64,000 nt of DNA, from contig NC_021002.1 in the NCBI RefSeq assembly GCF_000209735.1, positions 918,021 to 982,020 of the forward strand. Reading direction: 5' to 3'. The notes under the pieces were generated by a model. That model had not been told where the DNA came from and made no database searches. It saw only the letters and a list, made by a program, of their open reading frames with translations. A program made the translations under genes and the position numbers. The stretch comes from Mycoplasmopsis fermentans PG18. Lineage in GTDB: Bacteria; Bacillota_I; Bacilli_A; Mycoplasmatales; Metamycoplasmataceae. The number at the start of each line of letters is the position of its first letter. Position 1 is the stretch's first letter. Positions 1 through 11,140 of the stretch are shown here, piece after piece.

Positions 1-2078
1 AAATTAAAAACAAAAGTTTTGAAGAACAAATTGAAATCATTAAAAAATTATGTAAAGTTAATATTGAATTTCATCCCGATTCTGCTTATGACTACAAAAG
101 TGATGAAGCAACACATTCTCACCCTGATACTTTACACTATGTTTTTGTACGTATTAAAAAAGATAACCCTGCTGATAGTAGCATGGTTTCTCGTGATATC
201 CAAGGCTTTGAGCCTAATGCTAAAGTCGATCCAAAAAAATGACTAGGAGTTTATGCTTCTGGAGGTGTTCAAGTTAAAGAAGGTGAAATTGATCACGTTG
301 TTGGACATAATGCGGCAGGTGACATTGCTGATAAAAAAATAGGTTCATTTGTATTTCGTCCAAGCGTTAAAGATGAAGGCAAAAAAATGACATCAAAAGA
401 CTTTTTGGATTTACTAGATAAGGTTGATAAAGAACATAATCATGAACCAAAAGACATAATTAATTTTTTAAAACAATATGTAAATATTGATGGTACTTAT
501 GATGCAAATGATAAATATGAATATGCTTTTAACGTAGAAAAAACTCATACTCATGGTTCAGGCCAGTTGCACTTATATACTTACTACCGTGAAAAAGGTA
601 AAAACCAAAAATGAGTTGAAAAATCAATCAATATTGTTGGCTGAGGAAGCAACTTTGAAATGGGCGGATTAAAATTCAATAATGCTGGTATTAAAGACGC
701 AAAACAAGCAAATGAAGATCCAGGATTTTACACAAGTCCACATCAAATACTTAGAGAAATGGAAACCAAATCTACATTTGATGAACAACTAGCAGTATTG
801 AAAAAATATTGTGAAGTTAAAGACGAATCAGATAAAAATAAATATGACTACAAATTCAATTTTAAAGAATCATGAAACAATATTCAATATCGTCATGACT
901 TTGAAAAATTATCAATTGTCAAAGAAAAGACAAAAGCAAATGATGCAGCTAATACACTTACAATAACATTGAAAATTGAAAATATATTTACTAAAGAAAC
1001 TAAAGAATATCCAATTACAATTACAGGTTTCTGAAATGACGGAAAAGAGTATAAAAAAGGCTTTTTCGACAATAAAGTACTATTAAAAGACTATATTAAT
1101 GAAGATGAATATGATTTCGATTTAAAAGATAAATTTTTAAGTGGATTATTTAGTTTCGATAAAATTCAAGACCAACTTAAATTCCTAAAAGATAGAAAAA
1201 TAATTAATAAAGCAAAAGATTTTGATGGGGCTAATGAAGAATTTACAACATTTGCTTCAAAAGATTACAAATACTACTTTGATAAAGAAAAAACAAACAA
1301 TTTAGAAAAGGTCAACAAAGATAAAAGAACGTTAGAATTAGTATTAGTTAGAGAAAATTTAAAAAATCCTTCAGATAAAAAAGAAGAGATTATTAAAATA
1401 CATCAATTTTTAAAAGATTCCAAAGATGAAGTAGGTGCATTAATAAGTGCTTCAGGACATATTAAATATAAAAAATATTTCACTCCAACTAAAGACGCCA
1501 AAAACAAAAAAGCAAGCGATTTATATAAAGAACTTGAAAAGAACAATTTTGAATTCACAACTAATTTAACAAGTTTAATGTATAAATGAGGTATCTATTT
1601 TATATCAAATAATATTAAAAATAGAGATTATGATGACAGAAGTCACTTACATTTAGTTTTAGAAGTAACTGAAAAAGCAACAAAAAAAACCAATGTTATG
1701 AGACTTGATTTAAAAAACTTTGGAGCATTTTCTAAAGTTGGCGATTTTTTAATAAAAAATACACCTTCAGAAACGGATATTGTTAATGTTCGTGCTCAAG
1801 ACATTATAAATAAAGCTAAAAGTATTTGAGAAGATACTGCAAATAAAAATAAAACTTCAGGTCAAAAAATGAAACTTTGAGTAGATTACCTAAAAAATAA
1901 TAAATTGGGTTTCCCAGGATATGATAATACTGTTATTAATGAAGATTTAGAATACACAATTGATTTCAATAAAGCTGTTGTATATAAAAGTGGAAAATTA
2001 GAATTGAACATTAAAGTAAAGAACACTAAAACAAATGAAGAAGAAAATGTTTATATTCTATTTTGCAAATTAGCCTAA
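1..2078 (+). CDS. modular surface protein/lipoprotein, 5' truncated by window edge
   Basis: The open frame enters the window at base 3 and ends at TAA 2076-2078, giving 691 visible residues with TGA read as Trp. The start and any signal peptide lie outside the window. The protein is hydrophilic, lysine- and asparagine-rich and has no membrane segment. It is built from about five or six loosely repeated modules of 90-150 residues. Each opens with an amphipathic stretch such as FEEQIEIIKKL, FDEQLAVLKKY or FDKIQDQLKFL, has a Y-D/E-Y core, then alternating beta-like stretches ending in forms such as YPITITGFW or SINIVGWG. This layout resembles the mycoplasma 'lipoprotein-associated type 17' repeat (Pfam Lipoprotein_17), which is typical of variable surface proteins; that assignment is by pattern only. 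A strong terminator follows directly. Confidence 0.75.
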
Positions 2079-2108
2079 AATCCTTTTCTATCGTTTTTCT
2101 AATAATTA

Positions 2109-2133
2109 ATGAGTCATAATTGACTCATTTTTT
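2109..2133 (+). terminator. Rho-independent terminator of the surface protein
   Basis: A perfect 8-bp stem, ATGAGTCA / TGACTCAT, with a TAAT loop is followed by six T. It sits 30 nt after the stop codon of the surface protein. Confidence 0.85.
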
Positions 2134-2139
2134 ATATCT

Positions 2140-2166
2140 AAAAAGCAGCAAAAACTGCTACTTTTT
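2140..2166 (-). terminator. terminator for the leftward pseudogene
   Basis: Read on the minus strand, an AGCAG/CTGCT stem is followed by a run of five T. It lies just beyond the stop of the decayed membrane-protein gene at 2179-2621, so the two genes converge on paired terminators. Confidence 0.55.
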
Positions 2167-2178
2167 GGATTAGATAAA

Positions 2179-2621
2179 TTATTGTCAATCGTCACATTTG
2201 TAGGTTTCATCATGGTTGTAATTTTGGTTATTTGATTGTGAATTGTTACCTGTTGTTTGATTTTGATCTATATTAGATTTGCGTTGTTGGTTCACATTTT
2301 GATCTTGTGTTTTTCTATTTTTAAGATATTTTTCAAAATAGCATGAAACCACCAATGACTAATAAAATAATTCCTGAAACTAATGTTCCTATTCTTTGAG
2401 TACTATCAAATGTTTTTCATTTAACTCAAGCAGCAATAATTCCTACAAAACCACAAATTACACACAAACCACCAAAATTCAAAAACCAAATTTATCAAAA
2501 AAATGATTTTAGAGCACTACAGGTTGAATTTTCAACTTCTTGTTTAAGAGCATTTGAAAATGCATCTTTGAAACTTTTTGCTATTATTTGCCCACTTTTC
2601 TCTTCTAATTTCAATTGTCAT
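2179..2621 (-). pseudogene. decayed small membrane protein
   Basis: Fragments of one protein can be read in the right order on the minus strand but not in one frame. From the ATG at 2621 the frame shifts near 2591. The sequence then reads a helical stretch (IIAKSFKDAFSNALKQEVE), meets an in-frame TAA at 2492-2494, and continues in that frame into two likely membrane segments (around GLCVICGFVGIIAAW and LVSGIILLVIGGFMLFW). A second shift near 2340 leads to a Gln/Asn-rich tail ending CDDWQ. The upstream frame lacks a clear alternative start. I do not recognise the family. At least three lesions make it a clear pseudogene. Confidence 0.6.
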
Positions 2622-2819
2622 ATAATAAAATTATTTAAATATAACCATATTTATTTCACATAAAAATACTCTAATGAGTATAAATGTATTATTATTTATA
2701 TGAAAAAACATTAAACTATGTTATTTTTGGTAAAAAAGCCTCAATTTTCACAATTTTTTTCAATTTTTTTAGTAATTTAAGCATAAAAGGCAAGTTTTAA
2801 TTGAAAGGATAAAATCAAC

Positions 2820-3839
2820 ATGAAAAGCAAAAATATTGAAATTAAAAATAAAGACAAAGAATTAAAAGAAGCTTTAGAAGAAATTACTAAAAAATTTGGA
2901 TCTGAAGCAATTATGCTTTTTGGACAAAATGAAATTGAAGAAAAAATTGAAACTTTTCCAAGCGGTTCATATCTTTTAGATAATGCACTTGGTATTGGCG
3001 GTTATCCAAAAGGAAGAATTATTGAAATTTATGGACCTGAAAGCAGTGGTAAAACCACACTTTGTTTACATGCAATTGCCGAAATTCAAAAACAGGGAGG
3101 AATAGCAGCTTATATTGATGCTGAGCACTCACTTGATCCAAATTATGCTCGCAATTTAGGAATTAATCTTGATAACTTAATACTTTCTCAACCTGATAGT
3201 GGAGAACAAGCTTTACAAATAGTCGATATATTAGCTAAAAGCGGTTCTATTGATTTAATTGTTGTTGATAGTGTTGCTGCATTAGTACCTGAAGTAGAAT
3301 TAAATGGAACAATGAGCGATTCTTCTGTCGGAGCTTTAGCTCGTTTAATGGCTAAAGGTTTAAGAAAAATAACTGGTAATTTAAACAAAAATAAAACAGC
3401 AATTATTTTTGTAAACCAAATTAGAGAAAAAATTGGTGTTTTATTTGGCAATCCAGAAACAACAACTGGAGGCCGAGCAATTAAATTCTTCTCATCAGTT
3501 AGAATTGAAGTAAGAAAAACCACATCAATTGTAGAAGGAAAAGACATAACAGGAAATGAAGTTAAAATCAAAATAGTTAAAAACAAATTAGCTGCTCCTT
3601 ATAAATCATTTACCACTGAAATTATTTTTTCTAAAGGAATCGACAAGTTAAATGAGTTAATTAATTTAGCTACAGAAGCAAATGTTATTGAGAAAAAAGG
3701 TGCTTGATTCGCATATCAAGAAAAGAACATTGCGCAGGGTAAAAAAGCGTTAAAAGATATACTTTTAGAAAATCCAGAATTCAAAAAAGAAATCGAAAAT
3801 CAAATTTTTGGTAACGAAGTCAAAAATGTTTCTAAATAA
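2820..3839 (+). CDS. recA: RecA recombinase
   Basis: RecA binds single-stranded DNA, hydrolyses ATP and catalyses strand exchange in recombinational repair. The frame gives 339 residues, close to the usual bacterial length, with a single Trp-TGA at 3705-3707. Walker A (GPESSGKTT) lies at residues 72-80 and the Walker B strand (LIVVDSVAAL) near 145-155. The conserved QIREKIGVLFGNPETTTGG segment, part of the DNA-binding loop L2 region, is also present. The C-terminal acidic tail common in other bacteria is reduced. The start ATG follows a weak AAAGGATA ribosome site. The gene is monocistronic and ends at a compact terminator. Nothing is missing from the core. Confidence 0.98.
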
Positions 3840-3846
3840 CTTTAAG

Positions 3847-3867
3847 CCCTATTTTATAGGGTTTTTA
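3847..3867 (+). terminator. recA terminator
   Basis: A CCCTAT / ATAGGG stem with a three-base loop and T-run begins 8 nt after the recA stop. Confidence 0.85.
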
Positions 3868-3962
3868 GTTTAAATATAAATTATGGAATTTAAAAAAATT
3901 TATTGGCGAAGATAACAAAATTAATTTTTGGGTTGAAAAATTTTCTATGTAACATATAAATA

Positions 3963-4643
3963 TTAATAACGAAATCATATGTAAAAAACAAAAGCAAAAA
4001 AATAAATAATTATTATTGCAACATCTATTGCATGATAATATGCATTCTTAGTCCCATCAAATCATTCATGGATACAAGCATCTATTTGTAATTCATCACT
4101 AAAATGCATGTTTTCTTTTCTGCATAATCTAACTCTTAGTCTTACTTCGCTAAACAAGCCTAAAAAGTTTTGATAATTGTTTCTAACATCTTCTATTTGG
4201 ACTTTTAACAATTCAGCAATTTTAATCATTTTTTTACTTTTCTTCTCGTTTTCTTATAGTTAAAACTCCTAAGCTTGTTAATCTGTTAACTAAAGTTTGA
4301 TAACTAATTTATTTTTCATAGCCTTCATGAGAATAATCTCCAACTTTTATTTCTTTTCAAAAAGATTTGATTGTTGCATCATTAACATTTTTGATTCCGT
4401 TAGTTCTATTTTTAGAAACAATTTGAATAGCATTGGTTTTTCTATTTAAAAAATCTCTAATATGGCTTTTGTATCTTTGAATAGATATAATTGATAAACC
4501 AACTTTTTTAGCAATTTGTCAATTACTCAAATTCATTCAAGGTGCAATTAATTGATAGTTTTTTGTTTGCTTTTTCCAATTTTGCTGGATTAGAACAAAA
4601 ACTAAATACTAAATCAATAAATACATCCTATTTTACAATTATA
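3963..4643 (-). pseudogene. decayed DDE/rve-type transposase
   Basis: Two minus-strand pieces line up as one broken transposase. The N-terminal piece (about 4234-4600) reads APWMNLSNWQIAKKVGLS, a helix-turn-helix, then a basic stretch; it carries an in-frame TAA after SHEGYEK and a frame change at its start. The C-terminal piece (3963-4229) includes DELQIDACIHEWFDGTKN followed by HAIDVA. This matches the first-aspartate motif of transposases of the type 'ELIQIDGSxHxWFE...IDDAT'. The second and third catalytic acidic residues are gone, because the frame ends in a short hydrophobic run. No intact terminal repeats were found. The IS family cannot be fixed more closely. Confidence 0.6.
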
Positions 4644-4789
4644 AATGTCAAATTGTTTTGTATTGAAGGTATGACAAACTATTTTAGAATTTATATCCCA
4701 CTTGTTATTTCTTATTACTTTTATATTTTAATAATATAATAATTTTAATAATATATTTTGATTTTTATCAGTAGAATGAGGTCATTAAT

Positions 4790-5608
4790 ATGACAAAAGA
4801 AAACAAAACTTTAAATATTCTTTTTATTGGGGATATTTTTTCTGAAGCAGGAATTGAAATAGTTGAAAAACATTTACCTTCTTTAATAAAAGAAAATAAA
4901 ATCGATGTTGTTATAGCGCAAAGTGAAAATGTTTCAGGAAGAAAAGGTTTAGTTAAAAAAGATTATTTAAGACTTAAAAAAGCAGGTGTTAATATTTTTA
5001 CAATTGGAAACCATGTTTGAGCTAAAGATGGAATTTTTTCAATAATCAATAATCCTGAATTAGTTAGACCTGCTAATATAGATGAAGGATATCCAGGAAA
5101 TGGATCAATAGTTTATAAATGTAATAATGGAACTACTTTAAGAGTTACTTCATTAATGGGAATTACTTTTAATAAACTATTAGCCCCTTGAACTCAAGAA
5201 TATGCCAATAACTTTTTTGATACTATAGATAACATCATTGAATATGGAGAAAAAACTGATTTTCACTTTGTTGACTTTCACGCTGAAACAACAAGCGAAA
5301 AATATGTTTTAGGTCTTTATTTAGATGGCAAAATTGATGGTATTTGTGGCACTCACACACATGTGCAAACTAATGATGCACATGTGCTACCTAAGGGGAC
5401 TTGTTATTTAACAGATGCTGGAATGAGTGGGCCATTTGATTGTGCTATTGGAGCAAACTTTGATGAAGTTTATCAAAAAATGAGATATAACAAGAATGTT
5501 AAATTCATTCCTTCAAAAAACAAAAGCCAATTTAATGGTGCTATATTAAAACTAAATAGTGACAAAAGCCAAAACAAAATTATTCCAATTAACATAAGAC
5601 AAGAATAA
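4790..5608 (+). CDS. YmdB-family metallophosphoesterase
   Basis: The 272-residue protein matches the YmdB (TIGR00282) family, calcineurin-like phosphodiesterases; Bacillus YmdB hydrolyses 2',3'- and 3',5'-cyclic nucleotides and affects biofilm and RNA turnover. Motifs run in the family order: GDIFSEAG near residue 14, AQSENVSGRKG, GNHVW, VDFHAETTSEK and GTHTHVQT. These supply the Asp, Glu/Asn and His ligands of the two-metal site. The length equals the family norm. TGA-Trp codons occur in GNHVW and in APW. A GAGG ribosome site precedes the ATG. It stands alone, and an RNA candidate starts within about 20 nt of its stop. Confidence 0.92.
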
Positions 5609-5621
5609 AAAATGATATAAC

Positions 5622-5802
5622 TAGTTCAAGCTTTACATAGGTAAAGCTGCAAGTTAGTCAAAGAGCTTGGCTATTAGACTAATATATGTGTTACTAATGA
5701 ACAAGACAAATGTGCTTGAATCAATGGACCAACATTGAGGGTGTAGACTCTTGCATTGTATAGTAAGTGATTTTAAGTGGTATTCTTTACCGCTATTTTT
5801 TT
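5622..5802 (+). ncRNA. candidate structured non-coding RNA, unknown family
   Basis: This non-coding stretch is unusually rich in perfect stems for AT-rich intergenic DNA. AGCTTTAC/GTAAAGCT (5629-5636 with 5641-5648) has an ATAG loop. TTAGTC/GACTAA (5654-5659 with 5677-5682), CAATG/CATTG and a longer-range TACTA/TAGTA pair follow. It closes with AGTGGTA/TACCGCT (5776-5782 with 5788-5794) and seven T, a clear Rho-independent terminator. An extended -10-like TGATATAAC (5613-5621) precedes it. No long open frame is present, and motifs of tmRNA, RNase P, SRP or tRNA were not seen. The 5' end is a guess from the -10 box; it could also be a processed 3' UTR of the YmdB mRNA. Confidence 0.45.
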
Positions 5803-5974
5803 ACAATTTATTATAAAATTTGCAAAGATAAAAAAGAAATAAAAATTATGAAATATCCAAAGTCTTTTGTTGATTTTAGTAATATTGATGTTGATTTAGA
5901 AGCTAGTAATGAACTCTTTTTAATGGGTCCACTTGTTTTTTTATTTTATTAATCCTTTAATAAAGCTATGGCTT

Positions 5975-6370
5975 TTATTTTGCATAATGTGATTTTTCAC
6001 CAACTTTGACATTAAAACAAATTTTGTATTCTCCTGATTTTTCTATTGTTTTATAATCACTTAAAAAAAATCTATTTGAATATTTTTCTAAAGCTGTTTG
6101 TAATAAAATTATATTAAAAATGCTACTTTTACTTAAAATTAAAAAGTATTCATTAATTTGATCGCTTGATTTTTTAATTTTTCTAAAGCTATTTCTTTAG
6201 TTACTTTTGAAGTATCTCACGTCCCTTTCCTCCGAGTCTCCTTTTTTCTTAGTGCCACAACCTTCACTAATTGTTGGTAATAAAATTGTTGAAATTGTAG
6301 GTGTTAAAACTGAGAATTTCAATCAAAAATTGTGCTTTTTATTTTTATTTTTCGTTGTACTTTTTTCTAT
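5975..6370 (-). pseudogene. decayed lipoprotein gene
   Basis: Minus-strand reading gives a lipoprotein-like leader (KHNFWLKFSVLTPT..., then GCGTKKKGDSEE) without a recognisable ATG. It shifts frame near 6210 into SKVTKEIALEKLKNQ, then again near 6125 into ALEKYSNRFFLSDYKTI, and ends EKSHYAK. The pieces are in order, so this is one short lipoprotein with at least two frameshifts and a lost start. The lipobox itself (ISEGC) is also imperfect, since Glu is unusual at position -3. Confidence 0.5.
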
Positions 6371-6441
6371 TTTTTTACTTTAAAAATAAATATTATTTTT
6401 TTAAAACATTATGTTATATAACGCAAAAGAAAATAAAAAAA

Positions 6442-6472
6442 TATCAGAATTTTAACTAATTAATTCTGATAA
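6442..6472 (-). terminator. terminator of the M42 peptidase gene
   Basis: TATCAGAATT / AATTCTGATA form a perfect 10-bp stem, followed on the minus strand by a T-rich run. It lies about 50 nt past the stop of the aminopeptidase gene. Confidence 0.8.
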
Positions 6473-6522
6473 TTTCTAGTTGCATTTTGTCTTAAACAAC
6501 TGTTTTACAGTATTTTTTGATT

Positions 6523-7608
6523 TTATTTAGCTTTTAATTCATTTAACATTTTGTTGTCAAAAGCTTTGACAAATTCTGTAATTAAATCAATTGTTGCTTG
6601 AATATCTACTAATGAACAAACGCCTATTGGTGAGTGTAAATAACGTTGAGGTAAACTTAGAGTAATTGTAGGAACCCCACCTTTACCATATTGTAAACTA
6701 GCTCCATCAGTACCGCCACCTTCGGCTATATATTTATAAGCTGGAATTTTGTGTTTTTCAGCAATTTTTACTAACATGTTAACTAATTTAGGATCTGTAA
6801 TAACAGCACCATCTTGTATTAAAAGAGCTACACCTTTACCTAAAACTGGAGTTCCTTTAATACATCCTGTCGTATCATGACTTGCTCCTGTATCAATTGC
6901 AAAAGCAACATCTGGTTCAATAATTGAAACTGAAGTTTTAGCACCTCTTGTTCCAATTTCTTCTTGTACTGTACCAACAATATATGTTTCATTCGGTAAA
7001 TCTAAATCTTTAATATTGTTTGCTAAAAAGTCAATAACTGTAACACCAGCTCTATTATCCATTGCTTTACCAGCAATTAAATTATTAGGCATATCAATTG
7101 CTTCACCTGACATATAAATTCTGTCGCCTACTTCAATACCTCATTTTTCAGCTTCTTCTTTTGAATTGAATCCGCAGTCAACAAACATTTCTTTTGTTGT
7201 AGGAACTTTAGCACGTTTTTCAGCTTCCATAATATGAATTGATGTATGACCAAAAATACCAAAAATTTCTTTATTGTCTCTATTTGTTACCACACGACAT
7301 TTTGTCCCAATAACAGCAGCTGGTCAAACACCTCCAACAACTGAAACTAATAAGTTACCATTTGGTTCGATTGATCTAACTAAATAACCAACTTCATCCA
7401 TGTGTGCAGCAATCATAATTTTTGGTGCATTTTTAACTTTTGTTTTATTTTTAATAATTAAAGAACCAAAACCATCTCTTGAATATTCAAAATTTTTTGA
7501 AGCTGTATTCTTCTTTAAAGCTTCAACAACAGGTTCTTCATATCTACTCATAGCTTCAATAGCCATGTATTCTTTTAATCTTTTTGCTAATTTATCATAT
7601 TTAGCCAT
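6523..7608 (-). CDS. M42-family glutamyl aminopeptidase
   Basis: A 361-residue cytosolic metallo-aminopeptidase of the M42/FrvX ('cellulase M') family, which trims N-terminal residues from peptides taken up by the cell. All expected metal or catalytic motifs are visible: AAHMDEVG (His ligand, near residue 67), GKAMDNRAG (bridging Asp), VQEEIGTRG (catalytic and ligand Glu), FAIDTG (Asp) and RYLHSPIG (final His). Length is normal for the family. Two Trp-TGA codons lie in the middle (the VWPAAV and EKWGIEV regions). The start is set by a strong AGGAGG 7 nt before ATG 7608. It is monocistronic with its own terminator. Confidence 0.95.
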
Positions 7609-7808
7609 TTTTAAACCTCCTTAAAAAATTACTATATGAATTATATAACTAATTTATTTTTGCTAGGTCTATTTTAAGGCGGTAAATTTTTAATTATTTT
7701 TTGCATCTTATTTATAGGTCTTTAAGAAAATTAGTTTTAAACTAAAACAGCAAATTTTTATATTTTAGTATCATTTTTAAAATCTTTAATAATTTTTATA
7801 CATTAAAC

Positions 7809-7826
7809 ACAAGCATGAATGCTTGT
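7809..7826. repeat. perfect 8-bp inverted repeat in a 322-bp gene-free stretch
   Basis: ACAAGCAT-GA-ATGCTTGT forms a perfect hairpin followed by CGCATTTTTC, so it could terminate rightward transcripts. The gap 7609-7930 holds the aminopeptidase promoter region and this hairpin; I see no gene in it. Confidence 0.5.
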
Positions 7827-7930
7827 CGCATTTTTCTTTTTTATAAATTTTTCTAAATATTAGTATACTTATTTCACTTCGGATCGCTAATAATACATAG
7901 TATTATAATTTATATACCAAAACGAGAATT

Positions 7931-8150
7931 GTGAAAAAGAGAAACAAACTAAAGGCTTTAACTATTTTATCAACTGCTTTTGCAACAAGTATTGTTGCTT
8001 TTGCTGCTTCATGTAATAATGAAGATAAACAAGTTTATTTTACTTTAAATCATAATTACAACCAAAAACAGCGAAACATATAACATTTTGTCAAATAACT
8101 ATCGATACTATAATGATTTTGGAATGAAATTAGCTAAAGAAGAAAATTAA
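7931..8150 (+). pseudogene. truncated and frameshifted lipoprotein
   Basis: A GTG start opens a textbook lipoprotein signal peptide: basic KKRNK, a hydrophobic segment and the lipobox FAASC at about residue 30. It continues as NNEDKQVYFTLNHNYNQ and then stops at TAA 8081-8083. If one base is gained in the A-run near 8062, the frame continues KNSETYNILSNNY...KLAKEEN to TAA 8148-8150. The total is only about 70 residues, much shorter than a functional lipoprotein, so this is the N-terminal stump of a deleted or decayed gene. No ribosome site is visible before the GTG. Confidence 0.55.
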
Positions 8151-8177
8151 GTTTAATATTAAACTAAAGATGCAAAC

Positions 8178-8211
8178 TTTGCATAAAAAAATTAACATCT
8201 TTTTATGCAAA
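8178..8211. repeat. 12-bp inverted repeat upstream of the P-ATPase gene
   Basis: TTTGCATAAAAA / TTTTTATGCAAA form a perfect 12-bp stem with a 10-nt loop. An overlapping palindrome ATGCAAA-C-TTTGCAT (8170-8184) shares its left arm, so two hairpins are mutually exclusive. It lies well upstream of the -10 box at 8351 and so is outside the ATPase mRNA. A terminator or protein site is possible. Confidence 0.5.
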
Positions 8212-8350
8212 TTATTAATCACTTTTTTCTAAAATGCCTATAAAACTGAGATTTTAGGCAAAATAGACTATTAATTTTTTACTTTTAGAGTCAATTTTTT
8301 GCTTGCAAAAATTATTCTTATTTTATGTAGCAAAAACTATATTATTTTGT

Positions 8351-8356
8351 TATAAT
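8351..8356 (+). promoter_or_regulatory. -10 box of the P-ATPase gene
   Basis: A perfect TATAAT lies 37 nt before the start codon. No good -35 box is seen, which is common in mycoplasmas. The ribosome site GGGAGGGAGG at about 8380-8389 is one of the strongest in the window. Confidence 0.6.
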
Positions 8357-8393
8357 AAATAATATTTATTATTTAAATGGGAGGGAGGTTATT

Positions 8394-11108
8394 ATGAAAA
8401 AAACTGTTAAAAATAAGAAAAACAATGAAGCTTTAATAATAAAAAATAGATTAGTTGAAGCTGCAAATATGAATCAAAATGAAATTTATGAAAAATATAA
8501 TTCTTCAAATTTAGGCATTACAAAAAATGAAATAATAGAAGAAAACAAAGAAAATTATGGAGTTAATAAACTCAGCAAAAAGAAAAGAGGCGGAGTATTA
8601 AAAAGAATATGAGATAGCTTCTTCAATCCTTTTTCATTGATCTTGATTTTACTTTCAATAGTTTCATTAATTACTGACATAATACTTCCTTTAACTAAAG
8701 GTGAAAAATCCGAACCTTGAACTGTGTCCATTATTTTAACAATGGTTATAATTAGTGGAATCTTACACTTTGTTGAAGAAACGCGGAGTAGTGCTAGTGC
8801 TGAAAAATTAGTCAAAATGATTCAAACAACTACTAGAGTAGAACGAAATGGTGTCGCTTATGAAATACCACTTGAAGAAGTAGTTGTAGGCGATATTGTT
8901 GTTTTAGCTGCGGGTGATATTATTCCTGCTGATGTTAGAATTCTTAGTGCAACAGACCTTTTTGTTTCACAATCTCAATTGACAGGCGAAAGTGATTCAA
9001 TTGAAAAGTTTCCTAATTTAGTTCCAAATTATGATTATGATAATGTAACTGATTATCACAACTTAGCTTTTATGGGTTCTAACGTTATTTCAGGCTCAGC
9101 TAAAGCTATGGTTGTAGTTACTGGTGATCAAACTTATATTGGTCAAGTAGCTCAAAAAATTAATGAAAAAGCTCCTAAAACCGATTTTGAAAAAGGAATC
9201 AAATCAATTAGTTGATTATTAATTAAAATCATGTTAGTAGCTGTACCTCTTGTTTTAATAATCACAGGAACAAGAGCTTCAATTAAAGGAGAACATGAAA
9301 AATGGGTTGATGCTTTATTATTTGCAATTTCAGTTGCAATTGGCTTAACTCCTGAAATGTTGCCGATGATAATTACAAGTACTCTAGCTAAAGGTGCTAT
9401 GAGTATGTCTAAAAAACAAACAATTGTTAAAAGTTTAAACTCAATTCAAAACTTTGGTGCTATGGATATCTTCTGTACAGATAAAACAGGTACCTTAACC
9501 TTAGATCAAGTTGTGCTCGAAAGACACTTGGATGTAAGAGGCTTAGAAAATATTAAAGTTTTAAAATATGGATTCTTGAATAGTTATTATCAAACAGGTC
9601 TTAAAAACCTTTTAGATATATCTATTATTAATAAGACAGATGAATTAAGTGATGTTGAAATGGAACTAAGATCACTTGAAGAAATCTATAAAAAAGTTGA
9701 TGAAATACCTTTTGACTTTATTCGTAAAAGAATGTCAGTCGTGGTTAAAAGCATTAAAAGCGATAAAACACAACTTATAACTAAAGGTGCAGTTGAAGAA
9801 ATTTTATCAATTTGCTCAAAATTAGAATACAAAGGTGAAGTAGTCGACTTAGATGAAAAAATGATTCAAAAAGTTTTAAAACAAGTTGACAAACTAAATG
9901 ATGAAGGTATGCGGGTAATAGCAATGGCTCGTAAAAGTAACCCTAGTCAAGTTGGTAAATTTGGTGTAGCAGATGAAAAGGATATGATTCTAATTGGCTA
10001 TCTAGCTTTCTTAGATCCACCAAAAGAATCAACTAAAAGTGCAGTTGAAAACCTTCACAACTTAGGTGTCGAAGTAAAAATCTTAACTGGTGATAATGCC
10101 AGAGTTACTAGAGCAATTTGTGCTCAAGTTGGAATTCCTACAGATAAAATTATGCTTGGTAAAGACTTAATGGAATTAAGCGATGAAGAATTGCAAAAAG
10201 TTGCTAATGAATACAATATTTATGCTAAATTAAGTCCTGACCAAAAAGCTCGTGTAATAACAGCACTTAGAGCTAATGGCCATGTTGTAGGTTATATGGG
10301 TGATGGAATTAATGATGCTCCTGCTATGAAAGTCGCTGATGTTTCTATTTCAGTTGATACTGCAGTCGATATTGCTAAAGAAAGTGCAAACATTATTCTT
10401 TTAGAAAAAGACTTAAATGTTTTAGCAACTGGAATTACTGAAGGCCGCAAGACATATGCTAATATGAATAAATATGTCAAAATGACAGTAAGTAGTAACT
10501 TTGGAAATATCATTAGCATGATATTAGCTTCGATTCTTATTCCTTTTGTGCCTTTAATGGCAATTCAAGTTTTATTTTTAAACTTAATTTATGATTTTGC
10601 TTGTGGAACAATTCCTTGAGATAAAGTCGATAAAGAACTAATTACTAAACCACGGAAGTGAAATGCTAAAAGCATATTGCGCTTTATGCTTTGGTTTGGA
10701 CCAGTTTCTTCTATTGTTGATATACTTTCTTTTATTCTTCTTTATTATGTTTTCATTCCTTATGCCCATCCTTCTGTAGCCAAAGATTCAGAACAATTCA
10801 AGATGCTATTTTGAACAGGTTGATTCATAATTTCAATGTGAACTCAAAGTTTAGTAATTCACTTCATTAGAACTGAAAAAGCTGCATTTATTCAATCAAA
10901 GCCAGCCTTTATATTATTATTCTTTTCAATATTTGGAAGTGTATTAATTACTATTACTCCTTATATTCCTGGCCTTAATACAGCTTTAAAAGTAACACAA
11001 CTTAATCCTTGATTCTATGGCTTTTTAGTAGGTTCAATTGCTTTATATATTTCACTTGTTTTAATTGTTAAAAAAATCTACATCATAAAATACAATGAGT
11101 TACTATAA
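8394..11108 (+). CDS. mgtA: magnesium-translocating P-type ATPase (MgtA type)
   Basis: A 904-residue P3B-type ATPase that imports Mg2+ across the membrane at the cost of ATP. Order of parts: a cytosolic N-terminus; a first pair of membrane helices (near residues 80-130); the actuator domain with LTGES; helix pair 3-4 with [12 protein letters not shown], characteristic of MgtA/MgtB; the phosphorylation motif CTDKTGTLT; the nucleotide domain; the hinge [15 protein letters not shown]; and [18 protein letters not shown]. Six C-terminal helices end in the basic tail [13 protein letters not shown]. Length and motifs are complete, with several Trp-TGA codons. The start follows a very strong ribosome site. 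A terminator follows. Confidence 0.95.
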
Positions 11109-11140
11109 TTTACTAAAACATCTATAAAACAATAGAATTT

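Noticed and set aside
3188..3586. 132-codon minus-strand frame inside recA
   Set aside because: It is the antisense shadow of a certain gene and has no ribosome site.
4542..4739. plus-strand frame before the YmdB gene
   Set aside because: It overlaps the transposase remnant, has no ribosome site and only low-complexity AT-rich coding.
5622..5802. The structured RNA as tmRNA, RNase P RNA or SRP RNA
   Set aside because: No tag frame with tRNA-like ends, no RNase P core motifs and no SRP GGAAGGAAGCA-type loop.
5848..5952. 34-codon frame MKYPKSFVDFSNIDVD... after the RNA candidate
   Set aside because: No ribosome site, very short, hydrophobic low-complexity end, no recognised relative; perhaps a gene-start remnant.
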